64,000 nt of DNA from Tetraselmis striata. Its lineage: Eukaryota > Chlorophyta > Chlorodendrophyceae > Chlorodendrales > Chlorodendraceae. The stretch lies in assembly GCA_006384855.1 (NCBI GenBank), contig VCJN01000280.1, forward strand, positions 1 through 64,000, written 5' to 3'. The notes under the pieces are model-generated. The model saw only the letters and a program-made list of their open reading frames with translations. It did not search any database and was not told the origin of the DNA. Positions 46,976 to 57,175 of this stretch are shown piece after piece. Each line of letters begins with the position of its first letter. The first letter of the stretch is position 1. The position numbers and the translations under genes were made by a program.

Positions 46976-48689
46976 TCTCTCGCTGCCCGGGCATCGTTGG
47001 GCGGCAGGTACCCATGGAGGTATTGGTCGGCGCCTTCAAGGGCCGCACAGGAAGGGCGCACCAACGCGCTTTTACCGATTGCAATACGTTGACAGTACTT
47101 CCGCCGATATTTTGCGGATGTGACGAGGTGCAAACTCTCTCCGTGTCACTTATAGGGAACGGATCTTGTCCGGCCACCTCGATGCGGCGTCTGGCACGTG
47201 GACGGTGACCATCCCACCGTGAGGACGGTCATGATTCCGCAAGAGCGGCAAGATGTCCGTCGCGCCGCCCGGTACTTTTTGCTTGGCCCGTGCATAGCCC
47301 AAGTGGTTGGGAGCCATATAAAAAATATGACCTCGACTGAGAACAACCCCGCCACTACCGACCTCTATGGTGAGCGACGCACTCATGAACTTCCCTCCCG
47401 GTACCTGGCGACGCTCATTGGGGTGTGCAACACGATGTTATCGCAGATTCGAGCGTTTTGCGATAGCAGCGTTCACAATCTGGGCAATGATTCATGTATA
47501 TACGCCGAGAGGTGGGCGACTTGTTCCATATCATGCAACATTGTACCTAGGGATGAACTCAAGGAACTGATGCCCTACGCAAAGCTCGCCCTCCGCGACT
47601 CTCATGTCGTTCAACATCGTGACAACGAGCTATAGTTTTCGGAGCTTGAAGGCCGCGATGCTGGGTTATTTTCAAGACCATCCGGTACGGAGTCCACAGC
47701 CGTGCATCGGCCGGGCCGTGGCGGTGGATTGGATTGAACACACCTTGTTGGGCGACTTATTGCACCGGGTGCGAGCCATTATTGAGGTGAGGAGAGGTGA
47801 GCAATGGAGGGATGTGAGTGTAAATACATCCATGCAGCATTCGGATATCTATTGTAAAGAAATTTTGACATGCTGCCCTGTTGAAGCAACATGCACATCT
47901 AAATTTCGTTGTATTGTCTTTTACAACCGGAGTTCGCGTTATTTCAGTTTTCTTATTTATTGTCAAAAGCCCATGTTATCTTGTGGGCATTTCGGAATGG
48001 TCGACGTTGTAACCTTAAGAAAAGAAGGCATATCGCTCGTTTCCGTGCGGTATGATCAACGAGGCGGACCGATATTTCTTCATTGTGGACTATCGCGGGA
48101 CATTCTGTCGGCTTTGCGGGCCTGCCCATGGGATGACGCTGCAGCAACCATTGTATTTCTGCAAGCTCATAGAGGTCAGACACCCACGCGCGGCGGAGCC
48201 GCCGGCGCCGTCCGACCCCGCTAGCCCCTTACAGGCGCGCCATGCTCAAGCGGCCAACATGCCGCTACCTTCGCAACACGCGCTAGACGGGGGCTCGACA
48301 GCTGCCTTACATGAAACGACTTTCTAATTTTCGCGTAGACGGAGCGAGCGGAGCTCCCGCTAGTTCGCGACCGTCGTGTGATGGCAGCGGTTGCTCGACA
48401 AATGGGACTCAGCCGGAACCCGGACAAGGGCAGCTGGCAGCCGGTCCATGTGTGCGAACACCTAGGCCTCTCGATCGACACGGTCCGCGGCGAATTCCGT
48501 GCACCAGAGGCAAAGTTGGCGACGCTCTCCAGACTGGCATCGGAGCATGTTGAAGCGATCGAGCCGCGGCCGACCGCCGATGACTGCCACTCTGGCTTGC
48601 AAGGCGCAACACCTCACGTCGCGAGCATGCTGCCCGGCTCTACCTACGCGAGCTGCACTCCGTGCTGGCTACCCGGGAGGGCTGGGGCG

Positions 48690-49130
48690 GGTGGGTAAAT
48701 CGGATCGGGCGTCGGATTCTCCTTCATATATTGCCTTTTTTGTTGCGCGCACATGTAGCGCTATCGCACTCCCACCGGGGAAAATGCTTTGCTACGAGCG
48801 CGGGATATGGGGCTTGCCCCAATTCGCATTATTACATCCAATGGCCCGGCGGAGCTCAAACATGTAAGACAGATCTTTCGTGGTCAGTGCCGGGTATTTT
48901 GCTGATAATGTTTTAGACGGTGATCCAACAGCGTTGAAAATTCGATCACTGGCCATCAATTAGTCTTGCGGAATACCTCGGCAACTGGCTTGATGACTAT
49001 CCAATTGTCGGAGCGTCGCCTACACATGGCATTCCGTAACTGGATCGCTGCCTAAATGCGGTCGGAGAGACGCTGCAAAGGTTTCAATGTTGCTAGGAAT
49101 GCTAGCCTTGTCCTAGGGCCGGGAAAAACG
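48690..49130 (+). mobile_element. LINE 3'-end fragment, old copy
   Basis: Matches the last part of the LINE at 50383-52021: ATTGCCTTTTTTGTTGC, GCTTGCCCCAA, TTTCGTGGTCAGTGCCGGG and the 3' UTR with TTTTAGACGGTGATCCAAC and CTGGATCGCTGCCTAAA. It has many substitutions and lacks a clear A-tail, so it is older than the intact-tailed copy. It abuts the DIRS-like relic. Confidence 0.8.
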
Positions 49131-49900
49131 GGTGCCGACCCGAATATAGCAAGAACCCATTTTTATGTGCTCTCATCAAGTCTTGGGTTGGCTTAAATAT
49201 TAATTAATGGTTATTTGATTTATTTAATATTGGATGATATAAATATATTAAATATATATCGGCTCATACATAGGCTTAAATCTGCTCTCAGAAATGGGTT
49301 ATAAGTGTTGCGATTATGTATTAGGCAGGTCCGATTTAATGTTAAGTTTCAGTACTCTACTTTCCGGAGAAACAGAGGGGGGGGGGTCACTTTGTAAGTG
49401 GCCTCAACTTTATGTTCACGTACTTAAGCAGTACTTGGCGGCTGGGAACGGTGCATGAGCGGCTGGGGGCTCAACCCCGCACCGCCGCCGTGAATATACT
49501 GTGTTTGTTACGTGGATAGGCAGCGTCTAGAGAACGCACGGAATGTCTTTAATATCCAGGCCAGGCATACAACAGCTTAGCAACATCATAGCACTACTAC
49601 ATAGAGGGGGGATAGGCCGCCGTACGGTTGGTTTGTCATGATGCTGACTGTAATATGGTGATGGTTCCGAAAAGTGCCCCACCCCCTCTCCATTTTATGC
49701 TTGCATATGGCAGGGAACACCCTTCTGCACACAGCCATGCACTGAAACCATTAAAAAAGTCATGCCAGTGGTAGTTATTATGCAACTCTGGGCATGTTCT
49801 ACTAAGTACGGTGAGATCAACATAAATAAAGTAGGGGGGGGGGGTGGAAACAGAGAAGGGGTTCTAAGATAATATAAAATCAAATCGGACCTGCCCTACA
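49131..49900. other. Gene-free stretch in the mobile-element island
   Basis: AT-rich near 49190-49260 and otherwise mixed. No coding segment or recognisable element part is seen. Confidence 0.4.
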
Positions 49901-50106
49901 TGAATGTATTCGTCTAAAACTGGAGAAAGGACATAGCGCGCGTTACGATGAACCAGGTACATCCCTTGTGCGCTCGGGTGAGCGGTCGTCTCGTAGGCGA
50001 GAGGTCCGGGTATATATATCGAATCCTAGCCGGTGCATTATCGGCAATTTCGTCCCGGCGTGTCCTGATGGGTTTCCCCGGTTGATGCATTACCCATTCG
50101 GGGTTC

Positions 50107-50220
50107 GAATGAGGCAATGGTCTACGGGCTATGCCAGACCTGCGACTGCAGTTGGCGCAAGAGGTCAAGTGCTGGGGCGGCTTCGGCCGATGTCCCGGGG
50201 CGAATCTTTACTCTACTTTT
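50107..50220 (+). repeat. Inverted repeat arm, right
   Basis: The + strand counterpart of the left arm, ending in TTTACTCTACTTTTAG. Similarity starts at TTCGAATG and runs about 115 bases. Confidence 0.65.
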
Positions 50221-50367
50221 AGCGCGCGTTTTATGAGTGTGTTTTATTATTTATTCTTTTGGCTCGACCGATAGCGACGATATGCCGCCCCTACGGATAC
50301 CCGCGGTAGTAGGGTCGGCATCGCCCGTACACAGCAAGCAGCCATCGTATGTTTATATATGGCGAGT

Positions 50368-50382
50368 ACCATGATAGCACGA
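50368..50382. repeat. LINE target-site duplication, left
   Basis: ACCATGATAGCACGA, identical to 52022-52036. Confidence 0.92.
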
Positions 50383-52021
50383 CGCGGACGACGCTGTTGG
50401 TATCACAGGCTCGTTCGATAACCTGCATGCCATGTTCGCCCACTTCTCGCAGTGGGCGGAGGATCATTTTATGGGGTTTGGGGTACTTAAGTGTGGGGTG
50501 ATGGCATTAGGCCGATATTCCGACGAGACCGCGTTACGCGAACAAGCTGCCCGATGGCAGCTTGGGGGGGAACGGGTACCGGTTGTAAATGAATATAGGT
50601 ACTTGGGTACGGTCATTAAGTCGGATTTAGGTATGCAACACATAGTAGACGACCGGGTTAAGAAGGGTAAACGCGCTATTGAGGCGCTCGATTCGGTATT
50701 AGTCGGTGGACGGGACATAATCCCTATTAATGTGCGTGTGTCGGTTTTTAAAACCTGTGTACTGCCGGTTTTAACTTATGGGTGTGAAGTATGGGGCATG
50801 GATAGAACTAGCGGCGCAAATAAATTACAAACTGTACTCAATCAGTGCTTGCGTTGCCTCATTGGGGTAGGTAAAAACTCCCCTGGGGTAGCCACTGCAC
50901 CGATGATGCGGGAATTGAATATTGCGCCCATAGAGGCTACGGCCGCTGCGGCACGGGCTCGGGCGTTCCTTAAAGCATCCGACTTGAATACATGTATAAC
51001 CCATTTAGTAGATCAGCCAAGTCGGGCGCGCCCTAACACGTGGACGTCGGGGACTGTGCGGTGGTTAGATCGACTAGCTAGGGCGAACGTAGGGCTAGCT
51101 GAGGGGGCGCACCTTCCACTTGAGTGGAGGTCACTAGCCGCGCGCGATGCCGCTAAACTAGTAAAGGCATCGGTGTGGGCGCGTTACGAATCGTCGGTAT
51201 CGTTAGCACGCAATAACACCTGGGGTATATATGTCCAGGCGTCCTATGCGTCAAACCCGTTGCCACAGTACGGTGTGGGTGTCCCCGCGGGGGTTGTGGC
51301 CGGGTTGCACATTATGATACAATTACGCACCCGAGTATTTCCCACTGCCCGCCGATTGGCCCGGATTCATGCCATGCCTGAGCGGTTCCTTGAACACTGC
51401 CCTGCATGTGGCGGAGGTGAATCTGAGACTATCGAACATATGTTGGTGGAGTGCCCGCGGTGGGGGTATCACCGTCATAATTTTGGGTTGTTAGTTCCGG
51501 AGTTCAGGGATTTTATTAGTAGTCAGGTTAGTGCGTCAACGCCTGAGGACTTAACTGCCTTTATTTTGGGCGGGGTCCCCCCCTCCCTTCACGGCGCCCT
51601 GGATTTTACTGGGAATGGGAAATTTTTCCAGCTATGGCGTCGGGCCCTCCCTCACATTGCCTTTTTTGTTGCACATGTATCGCACTCCCGAAATGCTTTG
51701 CTCCGCGGGTTGGGGCTTGCCCCAACTCGCATTACTCGAATGGGCCGACGCCCAAACGGGTAGGGCGGACCTTTCGTGGTCAGTGCCGGGTATTTTGATG
51801 GCAGTGTTTTAGACGGTGATCCAACAGTGTTGGAAATTCCGTCACTGGCCTCCAATTAGTCTTGCGAAATGCTTCGGCAATTTGCTTGATGACTATAACG
51901 GAGCGTCGCCTACCCAGGGCTTTCCGTAACTGGATTGCTGCCTAAACGGCCGTCGTAGAGACGCTGCAAGGGTTTCACTGGTGCCAGTCCTGTCCCGGGG
52001 GCGAAAAAAGAAAAAAAAAAA
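50383..52021 (+). mobile_element. 5'-truncated LINE (non-LTR retrotransposon)
   Basis: The insert begins within the reverse transcriptase at the ADD of the catalytic YADD motif, runs to the end of the ORF at 51763, continues through a 3' UTR of about 230 bases and ends in an A-rich tail (51998-52021). It is bounded by a perfect 15-base target-site duplication ACCATGATAGCACGA at 50368-50382 and 52022-52036. Truncation at the 5' end is the usual result of incomplete target-primed reverse transcription. The open frame and perfect duplication indicate a recent insertion. Confidence 0.93.
50384..51763 (+). CDS. LINE ORF2 C-terminal half (reverse transcriptase part and zinc knuckle)
   Basis: An open frame of about 460 codons with no start of its own. 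An internal ATG lies at 50432, but the frame is open from 50384. Early residues ADDAVGITGS complete RT motif C. YRYLGTVI and the following thumb region (VLTYGCEVWGMDR, NQCLRCLIG) are typical of LINE RTs. A C-terminal C-x2-C-x9-H-x4-C knuckle (CPACGGGE...IEHMLVEC) lies about 115 codons before the end. The fingers, most of the palm and the endonuclease are missing, so it cannot act alone. No host role is suggested. Confidence 0.88.
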   Translation, partial: ADDAVGITGSFDNLHAMFAHFSQWAEDHFMGFGVLKCGVMALGRYSDETALREQAARWQLGGERVPVVNEYRYLGTVIKSDLGMQHIVDDRVKKGKRAIEALDSVLVGGRDIIPINVRVSVFKTCVLPVLTYGCEVWGMDRTSGANKLQTVLNQCLRCLIGVGKNSPGVATAPMMRELNIAPIEATAAAARARAFLKASDLNTCITHLVDQPSRARPNTWTSGTVRWLDRLARANVGLAEGAHLPLEWRSLAARDAAKLVKASVWARYESSVSLARNNTWGIYVQASYASNPLPQYGVGVPAGVVAGLHIMIQLRTRVFPTARRLARIHAMPERFLEHCPACGGGESETIEHMLVECPRWGYHRHNFGLLVPEFRDFISSQVSASTPEDLTAFILGGVPPSLHGALDFTGNGKFFQLWRRALPHIAFFVAHVSHSRNALLRGLGLAPTRITRMGRRPNG

Positions 52022-52036
52022 ACCATGATAGCACGA
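52022..52036. repeat. LINE target-site duplication, right
   Basis: ACCATGATAGCACGA directly after the A-rich tail, identical to 50368-50382. Confidence 0.92.
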
Positions 52037-52731
52037 GCGACGAGTAGTAGATGGCAGCAGTATGTCATATGTCTACTGTTTGTTTATATTATTTATTTTT
52101 AAAACTCGGGAGCAGTACAGCAGTACATCGAGGATTGTCCATCGGGTAGCGGCGCGACGTGTACGGGCGTCACATGCGCAGCACGCAGGGCAACAGGCGC
52201 CCGGCCGCCACCGCCCGGCGCATTCACTGCGACAGCAGTAACATGTAACATATACGGGTAACTACTGCTGTAACTACTGAACTAAATGTGTTACATGTAG
52301 TACAGTTGATGTGGAAGCTGAAACAGCCGCGCGCCGGCGGCTCGCCGAGGGATGATCGCGGAAGATCTTTTAGGCCGGCCGGCCGACAATTACCTGCCGC
52401 ATCGCCGGGCCCCGCGGCCCGGCGCTAAGAGGGTTCTGCTTAAATGTAGGCTCTTTCCTCCCCCAGTACTTTGCGTGCATTCTCTGGACGCTCTCCCTGT
52501 AACCAAAAAGTTTATACCTGTAGATGATCGCGGAACCTGCGGGTCCGGATGATGGCGTCACCGCTGCTGCTGTGCTGTAACACCCGCCGCGGCATGGCGC
52601 CATCCCACTGTTAGGCCCAGCGCTAAAAGGCCGATTAGATCAACACCGGATGTGCCAAATCAGCAGGCGGGCTCAGTATCGGCTAGTAAGTTGTCTTTAT
52701 ATATCTACAGGCACCGATAGAGCTCATCCTT
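52037..52731. promoter_or_regulatory. Upstream region of the SBP-box gene
   Basis: No gene is supported. A TTTATATATC TATA-like box at about 52695 lies some 37 bases before the ATG, which is close for a TATA unless the leader is very short. Two GC-rich palindromes (GGCCGGCCGGCC near 52373 and GCCGGGCCCCGCGGCCCGGC near 52404) are present. Confidence 0.45.
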
Positions 52732-53679
52732 ATGGACACCAAATGCTCACGCTCGGGCGGGGAGCTGGTTGCAGCCCACCTCGCCTTCGAGACGCGCCAC
52801 ACCGCCCCTCCGGTGGGCAAGCACCGGGGGGAATCCAGGCGCGTCCCGCACTGCCGTGTCCCGGGATGCACCGCCGACGTGGCTGCTCTGAAGGAGTACA
52901 ACCGGAGATACAGGATATGCCAGGAACATCACAATGCCGAGGCTGTCAAGGTCGGCAATGGGCGCGTCGGCCGGTTCTGCAACAAGTGCGGCAAGTTTCA
53001 CGACCTGTGCGCCTTCGACGGCACCCGGCACACCTGCCGCGACCGTCTCAACCGACACAACGAGCGGCGAAGGAAGATACCCGCCACCGCACATGCTAGA
53101 GGTGCCGCTGGCGCTACAGAGTTCCATACTCGGGATCCGTCGCTGAGGGAGCTGGGACGGATCCTTTGCTCGGACGACAACTATTGCCCGATCGAGAGGT
53201 CTGGCAGCAGCACCTGCCAAGCGCAGAGCGAACAGGCGACTCTCGAATCATACGGCTCGCTTCGCAGCGAGAATTCAGTCATCTCTGGCTATTGTCCGCC
53301 CCAGCTCAAGCTTACTCACACATCAACGATTCAGTCATCCGTCCTGGAGGGGAGCTTGCTGATTAGCTTGCACGGCGCCCAACGCGACCGTACAAGCGAT
53401 GACGCCACCTCGACGCACCCTAGCTGCAGCAGGGCGGCACCTGCAGCCGACACAGTGCGGTCGATCGGCGCCGACACACCCCCAGCAGGCAACGACTTGC
53501 CACTGTACACAGTCACCAGTGGAGCGCCACCCGTGATGAGCACAATCACAGAAGCCTGGTCTGCCCTCACTTCCCGCCACTCTCGCGCGTTCAACCAGCG
53601 CGGCGCCAGGATTTTCAGGCAGCGCGGCGCCCCTGGGATCGGACGTATTATCCCTTACGGGTCGACACCGCATTTGTAA
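52732..53679 (+). CDS. SBP-box transcription factor
   Basis: A green-lineage DNA-binding protein of the SQUAMOSA-promoter-binding family that recognises GTAC-core sites. It is intronless, with 315 codons. The SBP domain spans residues 41-115: first zinc site C41, C46, C63 and H66 (CRVPGC, YRICQEHH); second C83, C86, H90 and C102 (RFCNKCGKFH, HTCRDR). A bipartite nuclear signal RDRLNRHNERRRK overlaps the second site as in all family members. The rest is low-complexity, rich in S, T and R, with no ankyrin or other domain. A Chlamydomonas family member, CRR1, regulates copper and hypoxia responses, but this protein lacks CRR1's large size, so its target genes are unknown. The lack of introns contrasts with most neighbours. 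The start is the first ATG upstream of the domain. Confidence 0.92.
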   Translation: MDTKCSRSGGELVAAHLAFETRHTAPPVGKHRGESRRVPHCRVPGCTADVAALKEYNRRYRICQEHHNAEAVKVGNGRVGRFCNKCGKFHDLCAFDGTRHTCRDRLNRHNERRRKIPATAHARGAAGATEFHTRDPSLRELGRILCSDDNYCPIERSGSSTCQAQSEQATLESYGSLRSENSVISGYCPPQLKLTHTSTIQSSVLEGSLLISLHGAQRDRTSDDATSTHPSCSRAAPAADTVRSIGADTPPAGNDLPLYTVTSGAPPVMSTITEAWSALTSRHSRAFNQRGARIFRQRGAPGIGRIIPYGSTPHL

Positions 53680-56600
53680 CTTATCATGCAACGCTCACAA
53701 GAATGCCAGCTCGACAACTGTAGATATACGCAGACACAAGTGTATCACTGCCCGTTTGCCCAGGGGGCGGCTGTTGCCAGAACGCGGCACAAGTATATAT
53801 AGATAGCCACGGAGATTGATAGACAGTACAGACACATGTCAAGTCGAGTCATCTTAAGTATGCATTCAGCTACTACAGTATGCTGAATCCACCTCCATGA
53901 CACGTGTAACACCTACAGTTCTTACCCATTCCCTGCTGAATCACAGTTCGCCATGTACATGGTTTTCCCACAAGAAGTGCACACAAGGGCTGCAACACAC
54001 ACACATCATGTGTAACCCTAAATGTTGAATGATCCGTTTTTAGTAGATGTGCGTACATGTACGGGGCTGAGAGCACTGCGATGTTCCCAAGATTTCCCTA
54101 CCGAGTCTTCTCTCAGCCAGAGAGAAACTTATCCACGCAAATCCGCGACTGCTGCTGAACAGCTGATCGATGTGTGTTTCTTCCCCGCAGTTAGCAGCCG
54201 GGCCACAACTGGTGGGAATTATGGCATATACTTTCAATCACAGCTGACTACCCCTTGGCTGCACACTAGCCGTGTGCAGCTCGCCCATGCATATGACTAC
54301 TTGTAAAGGCTGAGTGTTCGCTTCCATATATGTAGATAGCTCAATTACATGACAAAGCCAGTATATTTACATTCTGGATCTCTGAAGAACTTCCCCTCGT
54401 GCGAGCTCCTCGTTCTGTGACCCGCACACTCGGCAACCCAGGTGCACTTTCGCCACGCCCGGCCTTTTGTCTCTGCTTGCCAAAGGAAAGCTGCAGATGT
54501 GGCGCTTCTTGTTTCCCGCCTGGATGGGCCGGGTGGGCTCTACACGCGGTGGCAGCGGAGCACAAATAAGTGTGTCGCGACTGCAATGCCCGGGTCCCTG
54601 CCTGCGGGTGATGGGTGCACAGTGTGAATCAGGCATGGCGGTGTCCCTGGGAGGCATCGTGTATGTAGACCATATCTGCTGTGAGCACGGGAAGTTTGGC
54701 AACAGCTTTACGAGTATATAAATAAGGGAGAAGATGTCTTTCACATGTGGGCGGCTCAGCCCGGAGGGCGACTACCACAGCAGCACAGGCTGGTGGATGT
54801 CACTACCTTGGCTCCGTACTCTGATGTCCTCGGTGTCCGTCCCGCAACACCTGGACAACCAGGCAGCAACATGGCCTGGAGAGTGCTCTCGGGCAGTATA
54901 ATTTCTAGGCGAGGGGGCCTATTCTATCCACGCATTTACTCCGCCACTCCCAGCCCAGCAAGAAACTCGAGAGACTGCATGCAGCATTAAGATAATTACG
55001 GATATCACAACTCCCACGGCCGGAGTCATCACTTCATCAGTGCCATCGATCGCCCAATCATCCATCCTGTGCGCACGAGATGGGCGATGTCTACTACACC
55101 CCTATATCATGGCATTGATACTGTCATGTCGGATCCTGGGGTACGCGTTCAGTGAATATTTAGCTGCTGCACGGACACCTTGTCACACAGTGCTGTCACG
55201 CTGGCGTACTAGCCTCCAAGGCCATTCTCAATCCGCCTGAATTGTGTGCTGCAGCATATGATATATACATCATGCGTCATGAACAATGCCACCGTATGTC
55301 CAGTAGCAGCTGCGGGTATTCGTACCCGCCATGGCGGCCGCCGCCTGCCCATCGTCGCGCCTTCACACCGCCTTGCCTGGCCTGTATTTACTTAGTGGCT
55401 GCTTTGACAATACATTCAGCAATAGTATATTTGAACCGTGCAAGACGCGCGCTTATGAAGGTTCTGTGGCATAGTATATTGGAAATATAATGTCGGATGC
55501 TACCCTGCAGGCATCATGCTGAAGAACGTGTAATAACACACGTTTTAAATAGTAAATAGTAAATATAATTTTACATAATGATATATATGATAGTATAATT
55601 GTAGGGAATGATCTATATATCTATATGTAATATATTGCTTAATACATATCGCCGATGATACATCATTATTTCCCGGGCACTGGAGACACCGGCGGGTGTG
55701 CCGTGGCTCTTATTAACCGTATATATGCACAATATTGACCAACAACCAATCCACGCTGAAATCACTCTATTGGATTGCTCTATCCCCCCCCCCCCCCCCC
55801 CCCCCACCCCCCCGCGTGGACTACTTAAAAAAGTGAAATATGTGCATAAATATTCAGACTACCTGAATACTGCAACATGAAATTCATCGCTGCGGTATTT
55901 TTGGAACAGCAAGCCCAACATAATATTTGGCGCGTATGGAAGGAATAGGATGCCATTTGATAATATGCGGCGAATTTCATCAGCATCAGCATAATGTTTC
56001 ACAGCCTTGCCAACTCTCTCTAATCACTCGAGTTTTTAATCACGGTTGCGTAGTTATCCGCTTGCTGCCGTCGCCGTCGGCCCATCACCACCGTCCCACA
56101 CGCCGGGTGACAAGTTGACAACGCGGACCGCCCGGACTGCCGGATAGCAGGAAATCCGTCGTCGTACCAAGAAAAATGCATGACAGTAGTATATGCACTG
56201 TAATGCGGCAAGGATTAGTGCTTTTTCCATGTGCAAGCCCGGTGGTGAAGTCCGTCGCTTGGCGCGTGGCGGCGCGGCGCAGAGTCGGAGACAGCACCGA
56301 GCTGCAGACATCTAGGCAGGTGAGTGCGCAGCTCCTGGGGCAATGCTAATACCAACACCACCTGCGTCGTCGCAGCTATTTCAGCGCCGGCGAGATACAC
56401 TCATACGCGCCAGCACGCTAGACGGCGGCTTTTGTGGAGCGGCCTTGTCCTACATATCATGTAACGCGATACAACAAACCAGCCACCAACGAAACTGCCA
56501 TTGACCCCTAATGCCCCGTCTCCTTTTTACACTGCTGGCGATGAAATATAGTTGTATAACAGCAGCCGTATTCTTTTGGTTGTGCTATTATTACCATTAT

Positions 56601-57175
56601 TATGATGTTATAATATATAATAACAACAGTATTATAAAATCATAACATAATTACAGGTCGTTATAAGAATGTTACAGTTCATTATAAAATTATAGTTCAT
56701 TGTTATCATCGTGCTTCATGCATGAAATACCGACTACTTTGCAGGATTGCCACGCCAAAGAACATTCCGCCCACCGCAACAGTCAAGCGGCTAGTGCTGC
56801 ACCAAAATGTAAGAATAATACATACGTTATCACACTGCCGTGTGGCAAACGCTGTGCTTTTCAGGCGGATGTCGCCTCGATTGCTACACCGCAATGTGCA
56901 TCCCGCCCACACGCTGGTCCTGCACGTGCATGGGGAGGAACGCAATGTTGTTACTTTGCTTGCAGGCGCATACTAGGATTTTAGGGTTTAGGGCTCTGTT
57001 TGCGTGATGGAGACAGTAGGTATCCTTGCACTCACTTTCCGACCCTCGGAACAACTTACGCTACCCGCTGCTCCATGTCCCCCGGAGCTACTAGAATCCC
57101 CCAGCCAGCGGAAGTTCCGCCGCGCCTATCGATGGGCTGGGGACTCTCCTTATTCCTGCCGCAGCCACCCGGCAG
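53680..57175. other. Long intergenic region, no gene supported
   Basis: Only short unconserved frames. It holds AT-rich blocks at 55540-55660 and 56560-56710, a C-run near 55785, and a telomere-like TTTTAGGGTTTAGGG at 56978-56992 just beyond the 3' end of the receptor kinase. Confidence 0.5.
56978..56992 (+). repeat. Telomere-like motif
   Basis: TTTTAGGGTTTAGGG, two telomeric units of slightly different length, about 190 bases after the receptor-kinase stop codon. Confidence 0.6.

Larger units (their letters stand above)
43483..50225 (+). mobile_element. Fossil DIRS-like retroelement region, heavily broken
   Basis: The clearest part is a reverse transcriptase relic on the + strand at about 48050-48690 with DIRS-type motifs such as NPDKGSWQPVHVCEHLGLSI and ARLYLRELHSVL. 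The flanks of the region carry the same ~115-base sequence in inverted orientation (43483-43602 and 50107-50220), fitting the inverted ends of DIRS elements. The interior shows many small unconnected frames, so the element is old and has many breaks. A LINE 3' fragment sits inside it at 48690-49130. The outer limits are inferred from the inverted repeats only. Other relics may be mixed in between 43600 and 48000. Confidence 0.5.

Noticed and set aside
52352-52552. A 66-codon + strand frame near the SBP gene
   Set aside because: No domain is present and it overlaps GC palindromes, so it is treated as upstream DNA.
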